Source: Cloacimonetes bacterium UBA5284 | Lineage (GTDB): Bacteria; Cloacimonadota; Cloacimonadia; Cloacimonadales; Cloacimonadaceae | Reading direction: 5' to 3' | Length of the DNA stretch: 64,000 nt | Assembly (NCBI GenBank): GCA_002410505.1 | Contig: DHSO01000052.1 | Location: forward strand, 16,809-80,808 | In this document: one piece after another, positions 1 to 8,069 of the stretch | How positions within the stretch are numbered: position 1 is the stretch's first letter | Layout of the letters: every line of letters begins with the position of its first letter | Notes under the pieces: generated by a model | Told to the model about the DNA's origin: nothing | Seen by the model: only the letters and a program-made list of their open reading frames with translations | Database searches by the model: none | Translations under genes and position numbers: made by a program

Positions 1-2
1 GA

Positions 3-1535
3 GCCAAAAAGATCAGAGACGATCTAAGCTTGGCTATGCAGCTGTTGAAAGACAAGAAGCATGTGTATGTTTCTTTGGCTCCTACCTTTCGAACAGAATT
101 CAACGGGATGAATGAGGCGAAGCTGATCGGGGCGATCCGTAGCCTTGGTTTTGCCGGTGTATCGGAAACAGCATTGGGAGCGCAGGTGGTGTCATCTGCC
201 TGCGCTCAATTGCTCCGTGAGGGGGATCATTCGCTGATGATATCCTCAGCCTGTCCCAGCGTAATCCATCTCATTGAACAGTATTATCCGCAGCTGGTGC
301 CCTTTATAACTCCGGTTTCCTCACCTCTGCAAGCTCATTGTAAGCTACTTAGAGAGGAATATGGCGCAGATATCGGAATAGTATTTATCGGACCATGTAT
401 TGCCAAAAAGAACGAAAGCACAGACAGCTTTGATGTCGCTCTCACTTTTGCCGATCTCAGGCGTTGGTTCAACATGAATGTCATCGATTGGGATAAGGTG
501 AGCCTCGAAGATAGTTTTGTACCAGAAGCCGCCGCGGAGGGTGGATTGTATCCCATCGATGGCGGCATGATCGAAGGCATCAAGTACTATGGCGTTCCCG
601 AAGACACCCTTTTTATGTGCTTCTCCGGAGTCGAAGAGATAATGGAGGCATTTGATGAAATTGATACCAGAGGTTTTGATCACCCGGTATTCGTGGAAAC
701 TCTAGCCTGCGTAGGTGGTTGCGTGAATGGCCCCGGAGTAAGCAAAAGAGGGTCGATAGCCCAGAAACGTTATAAAGTACAAACACTCACACCATCCGCC
801 CCTGCCAGCCGCGATATGCAGCCTCTGGACATCGGAAAAACATTTCATGAAAGGGAAATCGTAAAGGGAGCTCACAGCAAACAGGAGATAGCCGCGGCAC
901 TATTGAGAATTGGCAAAAAACGTGTGGAAGAAGAGCTGAATTGTGGTGGTTGTGGATACGATACCTGCAGGGATTTTGCCTGCGCCTTGATAGAGGATAA
1001 GGCCGAACCGGCAATGTGTGTATCGTATCTGCGCAAACTGGCTCAGAACAAGGCTGCCGCATTGATTAAGGCAATGCCATCCGGGGTGGTAATCGTAGAT
1101 GAGAATCTGAAGATTATAGAAAGCAACGCCCGCTTTATCCAGATCATCGGTGGCGATGCCAGCATCATCTCTGAAGCGGATCCTGACCTGGAAGGCGCGT
1201 ATCTGGAACGCCTAGTAGATTTCCACGAGCTCTTCGCCGAAGCACTGCGGGAAGGCACTGAAGTTAAGATTCAAGATATTCGCCGAAATGGGCGCATCAT
1301 CCGCTTGACGCTGTTTTCGATCCAGAAGCATCTGGTCTTGGGTGGTATCCTGCAAGACATCACAGAGCCGATGATACAAAGTGAACAGATCATCGAAAAG
1401 GCTAACGAAGTGATGAAAAAGAACCTCACTACAGTACAACAAATTGCCTTTCTTTTGGGAGAAAACGCCGCGGACAGCGAGGTCTTGCTCTCATCCATCA
1501 TCCAGAGCTTTGCAAACAAGGATGCACCAAAGTGA
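3..1535 (+). CDS. Sensory-type [FeFe]-hydrogenase with PAS domain (5' end outside window)
   Basis: The reading frame is open through the left edge, so the N-terminus lies outside; the TTG at 30 is only an internal codon. Three H-cluster motifs are visible (numbered from that TTG): SSACPSV at 72-78, GPCIAKKNES at 121-130 and ETLACVGGC at 223-231. These give the four cysteines that hold the cluster. A Cys-rich 4Fe-4S stretch (CGGCGYDTC) follows near 305 and a PAS domain fills about 340-450. In catalytic enzymes the first motif is TSCCP; here the first cysteine, which is the proton-relay residue, is alanine. That change and the PAS domain fit group C (HydS/HfsB-type) hydrogenases, thought to sense H2 or redox state. 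The stop overlaps the start of the next gene, a PP2C phosphatase, so the two probably form a signalling pair. Confidence 0.88.
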   Translation, partial: AKKIRDDLSLAMQLLKDKKHVYVSLAPTFRTEFNGMNEAKLIGAIRSLGFAGVSETALGAQVVSSACAQLLREGDHSLMISSACPSVIHLIEQYYPQLVPFITPVSSPLQAHCKLLREEYGADIGIVFIGPCIAKKNESTDSFDVALTFADLRRWFNMNVIDWDKVSLEDSFVPEAAAEGGLYPIDGGMIEGIKYYGVPEDTLFMCFSGVEEIMEAFDEIDTRGFDHPVFVETLACVGGCVNGPGVSKRGSIAQKRYKVQTLTPSAPASRDMQPLDIGKTFHEREIVKGAHSKQEIAAALLRIGKKRVEEELNCGGCGYDTCRDFACALIEDKAEPAMCVSYLRKLAQNKAAALIKAMPSGVVIVDENLKIIESNARFIQIIGGDASIISEADPDLEGAYLERLVDFHELFAEALREGTEVKIQDIRRNGRIIRLTLFSIQKHLVLGGILQDITEPMIQSEQIIEKANEVMKKNLTTVQQIAFLLGENAADSEVLLSSIIQSFANKDAPK

Positions 1536-2707
1536 ATTCCTACTTCCTTGAAGCCGATCACTTTCAGATATGTAAAAATGGATATCTTTCCTGCGGAGAC
1601 ACCTTTTACAGTATAAAGAACGATAATGGAATCATCTGTGTGTTGGCAGATGGCTTGGGCAGCGGAATCAAAGCCAGTGTGCTCTCCACTTTGACCACTA
1701 CCATGGCAGCGGGCTTCATGTCCTCAAAAGTAGATATCAAAAGAGCAGCAGAGATCATATTGGAAACTTTGCCGGTATGTTCTTACAGGCAGATTGGCTA
1801 TAGCACTTTCACCATAATTGAAGCCAGTAACAGCGGACACATTAAGGTGATTGAACACGACAACCCTCCTTATATGCTTCTGAGGGCCGGGAAAAGCATC
1901 CCGGTGGAAAAGCAGGAAATCCCCATCAAGACATTCCGTAAAAGCCATTTATACTATTCAGAATTGGATCTCTTGCCCGGCGACAGAGTGGTTTACTTCT
2001 CTGATGGTGTAAGCCAATCCGGGATGGGTTTGCCACACCTGCCATTGGGCTGGTTGGAAAGCGGAGTGGAAAAATACTTGGAAAAGTTGCTGATAGACAG
2101 CCCCGCAATATCTGCCAGTGATATCTCTCGTAGAGTGGCATACAAAGCCAGAGAGTATGACGGCAACAAAGCTGCCGACGATATCAGCTGTGCAGCCCTA
2201 TATCTGCGCAACCCCCGCCGAACTATGCTGGTTACAGGGCCTCCCTACAAGAAGGAGCATGACAGCACTCTGGCAGATATGGTAAGCAATTTCGATGGCA
2301 AAAAGCTGGTATGTGGGGGCACTACTGCCGCGATCCTTTCACGGGAATTGAAAACTCCCATCAAAGTGAATCTGAAAGAGATAAAGTCTTCCTCCGAGGT
2401 ACCACCCAGCGCGGAGATGAAGGGTTTTGATCTGGTTTGCGAGGGAACCATTACCCTATCTCGCTGTTTACGTGCTTTGCAAGAAGGCCAAGTGCCGGAT
2501 AAGATGCCGGAGGACGCGGTAAAGCGATTGATAACAATCCTTTTGGAAAGTGATATTATAGAATGTGTGGTTGGCACCAAAATCAATGATGCCCATCAAG
2601 ATCCCGCGCTTCCCAAAGATTTGGAGATCCGCCGAAACTTGATGAAGCAATTCTGCAAAGTATTGGAAAAGAAATATTTAAAATCCACAAGAATAGTGTT
2701 TATATAG
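1532..2707 (+). CDS. SpoIIE/PP2C-type serine phosphatase, partner of sensory hydrogenase
   Basis: The 391-aa protein starts at a GTG inside the previous stop (GTGA overlap), so translation is coupled to the hydrogenase gene. PP2C/SpoIIE metal-binding motifs are visible: ADGLGSGIKAS near residue 40, FSDGVSQSG near 155 and ADDISCAAL near 215. The last 160 residues (from about RRTMLVTGPP) form an additional domain I do not recognise; it contains a GGTTAAIL stretch. Phosphatases of this sort stand next to PAS-bearing hydrogenases in hfs/hyd gene sets of Clostridia and Thermotogae (family knowledge). A role in passing a hydrogen or redox signal to a partner-switching target is inference. No cognate kinase or anti-sigma antagonist is seen in the window. 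Confidence 0.85.
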   Translation: MNSYFLEADHFQICKNGYLSCGDTFYSIKNDNGIICVLADGLGSGIKASVLSTLTTTMAAGFMSSKVDIKRAAEIILETLPVCSYRQIGYSTFTIIEASNSGHIKVIEHDNPPYMLLRAGKSIPVEKQEIPIKTFRKSHLYYSELDLLPGDRVVYFSDGVSQSGMGLPHLPLGWLESGVEKYLEKLLIDSPAISASDISRRVAYKAREYDGNKAADDISCAALYLRNPRRTMLVTGPPYKKEHDSTLADMVSNFDGKKLVCGGTTAAILSRELKTPIKVNLKEIKSSSEVPPSAEMKGFDLVCEGTITLSRCLRALQEGQVPDKMPEDAVKRLITILLESDIIECVVGTKINDAHQDPALPKDLEIRRNLMKQFCKVLEKKYLKSTRIVFI

Positions 2708-2726
2708 TTTGAAAATCGGACAAGAA

Positions 2727-3143
2727 CTATCGGACAGTTGATTCTGGAAAGATAATACTTATCTCCCTCTGCGCGCTTTGCTGCGAATCAGACGCGTGAG
2801 CGCCGTTATCCGTAATCCCTTCACCATACAATGCCCGTATGGTTCCCGCATTCCGCTTTGCAGGAATCACATCTCCCATTATCTCCCGCAAGAGATGAAT
2901 GGCATTTTCCTTTTCCAGAAGCAAAGCGACAGTAGGTCCGGAGCGCATGAAGCTCTCCAACCCGGTATAGAAATCCTTCTGTAAATGTTCCGCGTAAAAG
3001 AGCCGGCATAGCTGAGTATCAAAGTGGACCAGCTTCATATCCAATATTCTGAAGCCGTGCTCTTCCAATATGCTGATGATGTGCCCGATATGCCGATGGT
3101 ACACCGCGTTTGGTTTGATCAGAAAGAGGCTGCGCTCAATCAT
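2727..3143 (-). CDS. ndk: Nucleoside diphosphate kinase
   Basis: The protein has 138 aa, the usual family length (about 140). It begins MIERSLFLIKPNAV, the typical first strand with the KP motif. The phosphohistidine loop near residue 115 reads DNGAHASDS, matching the family NxxHGSDS apart from Gly to Ala after the histidine. The enzyme balances NTP pools by moving gamma-phosphates through that histidine. It is convergent with the PP2C gene and overlaps the upstream small ORF by four bases (ATGA), so the two are translationally coupled. Identification is secure from the active-site loop. Confidence 0.93.
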   Translation of the reverse strand: MIERSLFLIKPNAVYHRHIGHIISILEEHGFRILDMKLVHFDTQLCRLFYAEHLQKDFYTGLESFMRSGPTVALLLEKENAIHLLREIMGDVIPAKRNAGTIRALYGEGITDNGAHASDSQQSAQREISIIFPESTVR

Positions 3144-3463
3144 CTCTTTACGTAAATAGTCTCGATATAATCCAGGGCTGCTACTTTGATGGAGATGTCG
3201 CGGCTCAAAACCCTGCTCATTTTGATCTTATGGAGCAGGATCTCGGTCCAGATTTCATACACTTCGCCAGCTTTGAATTCCTGACCGGTATAGAGCTTCA
3301 GCATGTCCGGATAAAAATCATCACGATCGGAATCGACCCGGGCGATAACAAGCTTTTGGGTGTCTGAGCAGAGGTCATATTCTTTATACCTGATGTCGAT
3401 CACGGCATAGCCAAGCTTCAAGAGATTTTCAAAATTGATCTGTAATTCAACGTTGTTCAGCAT
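3140..3463 (-). CDS. Hypothetical protein coupled to ndk
   Basis: This 107-aa protein is not recognised. It is acidic, soluble and without signal peptide or membrane segment. The pattern of alternating strands and charged turns suggests a small alpha/beta fold. Its stop overlaps the ndk start (ATGA), so it is probably the first gene of a two-gene operon whose promoter lies in the 3464-3588 gap shared with divergent uvrB. The start follows from the frame and from being the only ATG near the N-terminus. Function unknown. Confidence 0.6.
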   Translation of the reverse strand: MLNNVELQINFENLLKLGYAVIDIRYKEYDLCSDTQKLVIARVDSDRDDFYPDMLKLYTGQEFKAGEVYEIWTEILLHKIKMSRVLSRDISIKVAALDYIETIYVKR

Positions 3464-3588
3464 ATTCGGAACTCCCGATTTTAATTTTCTCGACAGATTT
3501 GCATCTGCTTGATTTCTTGGTATCCAAACTGAAATTCTTCCTTATTACGTCAAGTAGAATTTCAGAATAAATGCTCAAAGGAGCCAGG

Positions 3589-5622
3589 ATGTCCTCTTTC
3601 CGGATGATTAGTGATTACGCCCCCGCCGGGGATCAACCTCAAGCCATCGATGAGCTGGTGAGCGGCATACAAAATGGTAAACAGTTCCAGGTGCTTTTGG
3701 GAGTGACAGGCAGCGGAAAAACCTTCACGATCGCCAATGTAATCCAGAAATTGAACCGCCCCACTCTGGTGCTTTCTCACAATAAAACCCTGGCAGCTCA
3801 GCTATATGGCGAATTGAAACAACTGTTTCCGGATAACGCTGTGGAATATTTTATCTCCTATTACGATTACTATCAGCCTGAAGCCTATATACCGGGTAAA
3901 GACATCTATATCGAAAAGGATTCGGATATCAATTCCGAGATCGAAAAGCTGCGTCTGCGCGCAACCATGAGCCTGATGGAACGACGGGATGTGATCATCG
4001 TTGCCTCGGTTTCCTGCATATATGGACTGGGGGTTCCCGAAGAATACCGGGAAGCTCTCATCCGCCTGAAACGAGGTATGCACATGGAGCGGGATGAACT
4101 TTTAAAGAAGCTTATCACTGCCCACTACTCCCGCAATGACATCGCTTTTGAGCGCGGTGCCTTCCGGGTTCGCGGAGATACGGTGGATATCTATCCCGCA
4201 TATCTGGAACACTGTCTACGCGTGGAATTCTTTGGCGATGAAATTGTGAATCTGGAAAAGCTGCATCCCATATCTTATAAAAGCCTAGGCGCTGTGGATG
4301 AATATCCGGTGTATCCTGCCATCCATTTTATCATGAATGAAGAAAAAATGGCAGGCGCTTTACACTCTATCGAAGCCGAGATGAATCAACGGGTACAATA
4401 CTATCTGGACAATCAACGCTATGTGGAAGCAGATCGCCTCAAACAACGCACAATGTTCGATATCGAGATGCTGAGAGAACTGGGCTTTTGCAGTGGCATA
4501 GAAAACTACAGTCGTCACCTCACCGGTGCTGCGCCGGGCGAGCCTCCAAATTGCCTTTTAGACTACTTCCCCGATGATTTCCTGTTCGTAATCGACGAAT
4601 CCCATGTGAGCATCCCGCAGGTTCATGGTATGTACGGCGGAGATTTTACCCGTAAAAAGAACCTCGTAGAGTACGGCTTCAGATTACCTTCCGCTTTTGA
4701 CAACCGACCTCTTCGCTTCGAAGAATTCGAAGAATATCTGCACAATGTGATCTTTGTGTCTGCCACACCTGCAGATTATGAATTGCAAAAGACCGGTGGC
4801 GAGATCGTGGAACAAGTGATCCGCCCCACTGGTCTCACCGATCCGGAGATCGAGGTCAAACCTATCAAAAATCAGGTTGACGATCTCATCGCGCAAGCCA
4901 AAGATCGAGTGGCAAAAGGGCACAAGGTTTTGGTGATGACCCTCACCAAACGCATGGCAGAGGATCTCAGTACCTATCTGAATAAAGCCGGAATCCGCAG
5001 CAAATATCTTCACAGCGACATCGACAGCATTGGCAGGGCAAAACTCATTCGAGAGTTGAGGTTGGGAGAATTTGACGTGCTGGTAGGCGTGAACCTGCTT
5101 CGCGAAGGGCTTGATCTACCGGAAGTATCTTTAGTAGCCATTCTCGACGCGGATAAGACCGGTTTCCTTCGCTCCGCCCGATCCTTGATCCAGATTTCCG
5201 GTAGAGCCGCTCGAAACGTTGAAGGTAAAGTAGTATTTTATGCTGATGTAATCACTGATGCCATGCAGCATACTATCGACGAAACCAACCGGCGTCGAAA
5301 AAAGCAACTGGGCTTTAATGTGACTCACAATATCACCCCCACCACGATTATGAAAACAGTAGAGCAAATCATGCAATCCACCGCCATCGCCGAAGGTTAC
5401 GAAAAGAAAGAAGAAGATGTGCAGCCTCAAAAAGAGGAATTTCAAGAATACCTCAATCTGGATTCCGTGTCCAAGGTACTGGAGCTATTGAAAAAAGAAA
5501 TGCAAAAGGCCGCAGCTAATCTGGATTTTGAACGTGCAGCAGAATTAAGAGACAGGATCTGGGAGATGGAAAACTATAGTAAAACTCCCGAGAAGGAAAA
5601 TCTGAATCCAGCTGACAGCTAG
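3589..5622 (+). CDS. uvrB: UvrABC excinuclease subunit B
   Basis: This is the damage-verifying helicase of nucleotide excision repair. I chose the ATG at 3589 (677 aa) over the ATG 18 bases upstream because AAAGGAG stands five bases before it. Motifs in order: Walker A GVTGSGKTF near residue 40, the beta-hairpin YYDYYQPEAY near 93, DESH near 338, helicase motifs in TLTKRMAEDL and EGLDLPEVSL, motif VI in QISGRAARN, and a C-terminal UVR domain (coiled coil, about 625-660) that contacts UvrC. Length is normal. It is transcribed alone; uvrA and uvrC are not nearby. Confidence 0.97.
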   Translation: MSSFRMISDYAPAGDQPQAIDELVSGIQNGKQFQVLLGVTGSGKTFTIANVIQKLNRPTLVLSHNKTLAAQLYGELKQLFPDNAVEYFISYYDYYQPEAYIPGKDIYIEKDSDINSEIEKLRLRATMSLMERRDVIIVASVSCIYGLGVPEEYREALIRLKRGMHMERDELLKKLITAHYSRNDIAFERGAFRVRGDTVDIYPAYLEHCLRVEFFGDEIVNLEKLHPISYKSLGAVDEYPVYPAIHFIMNEEKMAGALHSIEAEMNQRVQYYLDNQRYVEADRLKQRTMFDIEMLRELGFCSGIENYSRHLTGAAPGEPPNCLLDYFPDDFLFVIDESHVSIPQVHGMYGGDFTRKKNLVEYGFRLPSAFDNRPLRFEEFEEYLHNVIFVSATPADYELQKTGGEIVEQVIRPTGLTDPEIEVKPIKNQVDDLIAQAKDRVAKGHKVLVMTLTKRMAEDLSTYLNKAGIRSKYLHSDIDSIGRAKLIRELRLGEFDVLVGVNLLREGLDLPEVSLVAILDADKTGFLRSARSLIQISGRAARNVEGKVVFYADVITDAMQHTIDETNRRRKKQLGFNVTHNITPTTIMKTVEQIMQSTAIAEGYEKKEEDVQPQKEEFQEYLNLDSVSKVLELLKKEMQKAAANLDFERAAELRDRIWEMENYSKTPEKENLNPADS

Positions 5623-5754
5623 CCTCTTTCTGAATAGCAGGTTGCGATAAGACTGATCCCGAGCAACATTCTGCCATTGTCAATATATGCCTCACACTCA
5701 AACAGCCACCGCGGAGGACTATGCCTTATCCCGTGCCCAGTCCAATATGGACAG

Positions 5755-5786
5755 AAAAAGAAAGGCAGAACCGAAGCTCCGCCTTT
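5755..5786 (-). terminator. Rho-independent terminator of the HU gene
   Basis: Read on the minus strand this is an 11-bp stem (AAAGGCGGAGC, with three G-T wobbles) closed by a TTCG tetraloop and followed by CTTTTT. It lies 27 bases past the HU stop. The stem occupies 5761-5786 and the T-run 5755-5759. Confidence 0.85.
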
Positions 5787-5813
5787 CCTTACTAGTTGTC
5801 AAAATGCTAAGTA

Positions 5814-6089
5814 TTACTTTTTGACAGCGTCTTTCAGTTTTTTACCCGCTTTGAAAACAGGAACTTTGCGTGCCGGAATCTTCAAAGGAGCTTTGGTTTT
5901 GGGATTGATACCTTTACGAGCTTTGCGGTGTGCAACGCTGAAAGAACCAAAACCAACCAGTGAAACCTTTCCGCCCTTCTTAAGGGTCATGGTGATTCCT
6001 TCAAGAACGGATGCGAGAGCAAGGCCGGCAACTTTTTGGGTTACGCCGGCGTCGGACGCGATCTTTTTTACTAATTCATCTCTGCTCAT
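5814..6089 (-). CDS. hup: HU/IHF-family nucleoid protein
   Basis: The 91-aa basic DNA-bending protein starts at 6089, where GAGGAGG stands just upstream; the longer open frame to 6218 has no such signal. The N-terminal helices begin SRDELVKKIASDAGV, and the core shows VSLVGFGSFSV followed by the NPKTKAPLKIPARKVP beta-arm that wraps DNA. Length is exactly that of HU. It organises the nucleoid and supports recombination and replication. It is a single-gene unit with its own terminator. HU and IHF subunits cannot be told apart from sequence reading alone, although the lone copy and length favour HU. Confidence 0.95.
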   Translation of the reverse strand: MSRDELVKKIASDAGVTQKVAGLALASVLEGITMTLKKGGKVSLVGFGSFSVAHRKARKGINPKTKAPLKIPARKVPVFKAGKKLKDAVKK

Positions 6090-6133
6090 TTTACCTCCTC
6101 TTGTAGTTTGGATAAGCGTTAGAGATATTTCAA

Positions 6134-6167
6134 AGTATAGAGAATGCGATCTTGGAAATTCTGTCAA
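6134..6167 (-). promoter_or_regulatory. Candidate promoter of HU gene
   Basis: On the minus strand a perfect TTGACA (6162-6167) is followed after 22 bases by TATACT (6134-6139). The spacer is longer than the usual 17 bases, but the same pair with the same spacing occurs before the gene at 33588. Low certainty. Confidence 0.3.
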
Positions 6168-6386
6168 CCAAAAAAATCCGTTTGTAGCCTTGATTTCAGG
6201 CATTTTGGCCCATATCAACAGGTGCGAATGATGTTATAGTATTATACGGCAGCCAGTTAGCCCATGTTTAAAATTATGCACAAATATCCCTATTTTTTTT
6301 TATGTCAAGGCTCTAGCTCATATTTTTAGGTTGACAAAATAGGCTGATATCAGATGATGCGCATAGATTAAAAACTGGAGGATTTA

Positions 6387-7568
6387 ATGCTGAATCACAG
6401 ATTTCTCGCTCTTGTCGCACTGATGGTGTTGATAATCCTGAGCGCTTGCTCCTCAAATAAACAAATAGAAGTGGAACCTGAGCCGCAAAGAGACCCGCTC
6501 GCGCTGGCGCGTGAAGCAGCCCTTGAAGGTTCAGATAACTATGATAGCGGGATGTTTGAAGCTGCTATAATGTCATTTGAAGAAGCGATCGCCCTCTTCT
6601 CTGAAGCCGCCCCCACAGCAGCTCCCGGCGATTCCATCGCTTACAACCTGGAAAGTATGCAGCTCAATATTGCCAAAACGCATGTGGATCTCGCATACGA
6701 AAGCATCGAAGCCAGCATATTCACTGAAGCCATCCAACACTATGAAACTGCGTTAAATATCTACAAAAACCACACCCCGGTACGCATCAGTCAGGATGAG
6801 TTGGACGAATATGTGAAAGGCGCGTTAAACAATCTAGCCATCGCATCAAAAAGCTCCTACGATTTTGAAGCTGCGCTTACTTACTACGACCAGCTTTTGG
6901 AAATGGAACCCAATAATGCCGACGTCTTAAATGCAAAGTTCTTTGTCCTGAAAGATGACATCAAGGACAACGCGCGCGCGTTCCAAGTTCTGGAAGACTA
7001 CGCGACTGTATCCAATGACGCCGCAGCATACATCATGCTTGCCGAAGGTTACGCTCAATCCGGGGATATCAGCCAGGCCGAGAAAGCCTATCTGAAAGCA
7101 GAGACTTTGCGTTCCGATGCCGATATGTTTACCCGCATTGCAAATTTCTACAGGGCCAACAGCCAGTGGGAAAAAGCCAATATATATCTGGAGAAATTGG
7201 CAGCCACCCAACCGGAAGCTTCGATTTTGGCAGTGGTCTACTCTCAGATCGGTCAGAATTACAATAAATTGAACAACCGTAGCAAGATGATCGAGTATCT
7301 GGAAAAATCCGTGAACATCAATCCGGATCCCAGAATTGCTCTTTCGATAGCCGGGCACTACAACGGCGTAAAAAGCTGGAGCAAAGTAATACAATACAGC
7401 ACAATCGTTCTCAGCGCTGAACCCAACAATTCCGACGCCCGCATCTTGCGCGGTGTAGCCTACTATCAGCAAAAGAATTATACTGCCGCGAAAGCCGACT
7501 TGGAAAGACTCACCTCCGATCCCAAATACGGAAACCAAGCCCAGGCCATATTAAAAGCGATAAAGTAA
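6387..7568 (+). CDS. TPR-repeat lipoprotein
   Basis: This 393-aa protein starts with a lipoprotein signal peptide: hydrophobic stretch, then lipobox LSAC with the cysteine at residue 21. The mature part is almost entirely helical hairpins of the tetratricopeptide type, for example FEAALTYYDQLLEMEPNNADV, DISQAEKAYLKAETL and YTAAKADLERL, from about residue 45 to the end. Such proteins sit on the inner face of the outer membrane or in the periplasm as scaffolds for assembly or secretion machines. GGAGG stands before the ATG. It is the only gene before a strong terminator, so it is probably monocistronic. The partner cannot be named from sequence. Confidence 0.8.
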   Translation: MLNHRFLALVALMVLIILSACSSNKQIEVEPEPQRDPLALAREAALEGSDNYDSGMFEAAIMSFEEAIALFSEAAPTAAPGDSIAYNLESMQLNIAKTHVDLAYESIEASIFTEAIQHYETALNIYKNHTPVRISQDELDEYVKGALNNLAIASKSSYDFEAALTYYDQLLEMEPNNADVLNAKFFVLKDDIKDNARAFQVLEDYATVSNDAAAYIMLAEGYAQSGDISQAEKAYLKAETLRSDADMFTRIANFYRANSQWEKANIYLEKLAATQPEASILAVVYSQIGQNYNKLNNRSKMIEYLEKSVNINPDPRIALSIAGHYNGVKSWSKVIQYSTIVLSAEPNNSDARILRGVAYYQQKNYTAAKADLERLTSDPKYGNQAQAILKAIK

Positions 7569-7584
7569 ATAACCTATTATCAGG

Positions 7585-7619
7585 GCGGGCGGAATGCGAT
7601 TTTCGTCCGCCGCTTTTTT
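7585..7619 (+). terminator. Terminator after the TPR lipoprotein gene
   Basis: GCGGGCGGA pairs with TCCGCCGC (one bulged base), followed by a run of six to seven T. The hairpin ends just four bases before the ATG of the next gene, leaving that gene with no room for a ribosome binding site beyond the T-run. Confidence 0.8.
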
Positions 7620-7622
7620 ACG

Positions 7623-8069
7623 ATGAATAAACTGAAGACCGACGGCTCCATAAAAGCTGTATATAAATACAGTGAAGGCAAAAAAATATCGCGACCGATT
7701 GTAGGCGCAATCGTACCGGCCGGGTTCCCTTCTCCTGCGCAGGACTACATAGAAGGCATGCTGGACATATCGGAGCATCTCATCCGCCATCCATCATCCA
7801 CATTCTTCATGTACGCGGATGGCTATTCGATGATTGGCGCGGGAATTCAGCCCGGAGACCTTTTGATCGTCGACCGAGCCATTGAAGCCAAATCCAATAA
7901 AATCATAATAGCGATAGTGGATAACGAACTTACCTTGAAGAGGTTGCGGATAGAGGACGGACAATATTGGTTAGTACCCGAAAATGAGGAATTCGAACCC
8001 ATTCGCATCCATGAGGAGATGGATTTCATCGTTTGGGGAGTAGTTACTTTTGTAATCCACCAACTTTGA
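7623..8069 (+). CDS. UmuD/LexA-like S24 self-cleaving peptidase
   Basis: The 148-aa protein resembles UmuD: an N-terminal tail ends in AGFPSPAQDY (cleavage expected between Ala and Gly near residue 33), the catalytic serine lies in ADGYSMIGAG (near 65) and the catalytic lysine in ELTLKRL (near 102). There is no LexA-type helix-turn-helix, so it is not a repressor. UmuD homologues pair with a UmuC Y-family polymerase, but no umuC is beside it. The ATG follows a terminator directly and no Shine-Dalgarno is visible; leaderless translation or readthrough is possible. The stop overlaps the next start (TGATG). Family call is firm; an SOS role is inference. Confidence 0.85.
   Translation: MNKLKTDGSIKAVYKYSEGKKISRPIVGAIVPAGFPSPAQDYIEGMLDISEHLIRHPSSTFFMYADGYSMIGAGIQPGDLLIVDRAIEAKSNKIIIAIVDNELTLKRLRIEDGQYWLVPENEEFEPIRIHEEMDFIVWGVVTFVIHQL

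Noticed and set aside
5677..6231. 184-aa open frame on the plus strand
   Set aside because: It runs antisense to the HU gene and its terminator; the HU gene has a clear ribosome site and family match.
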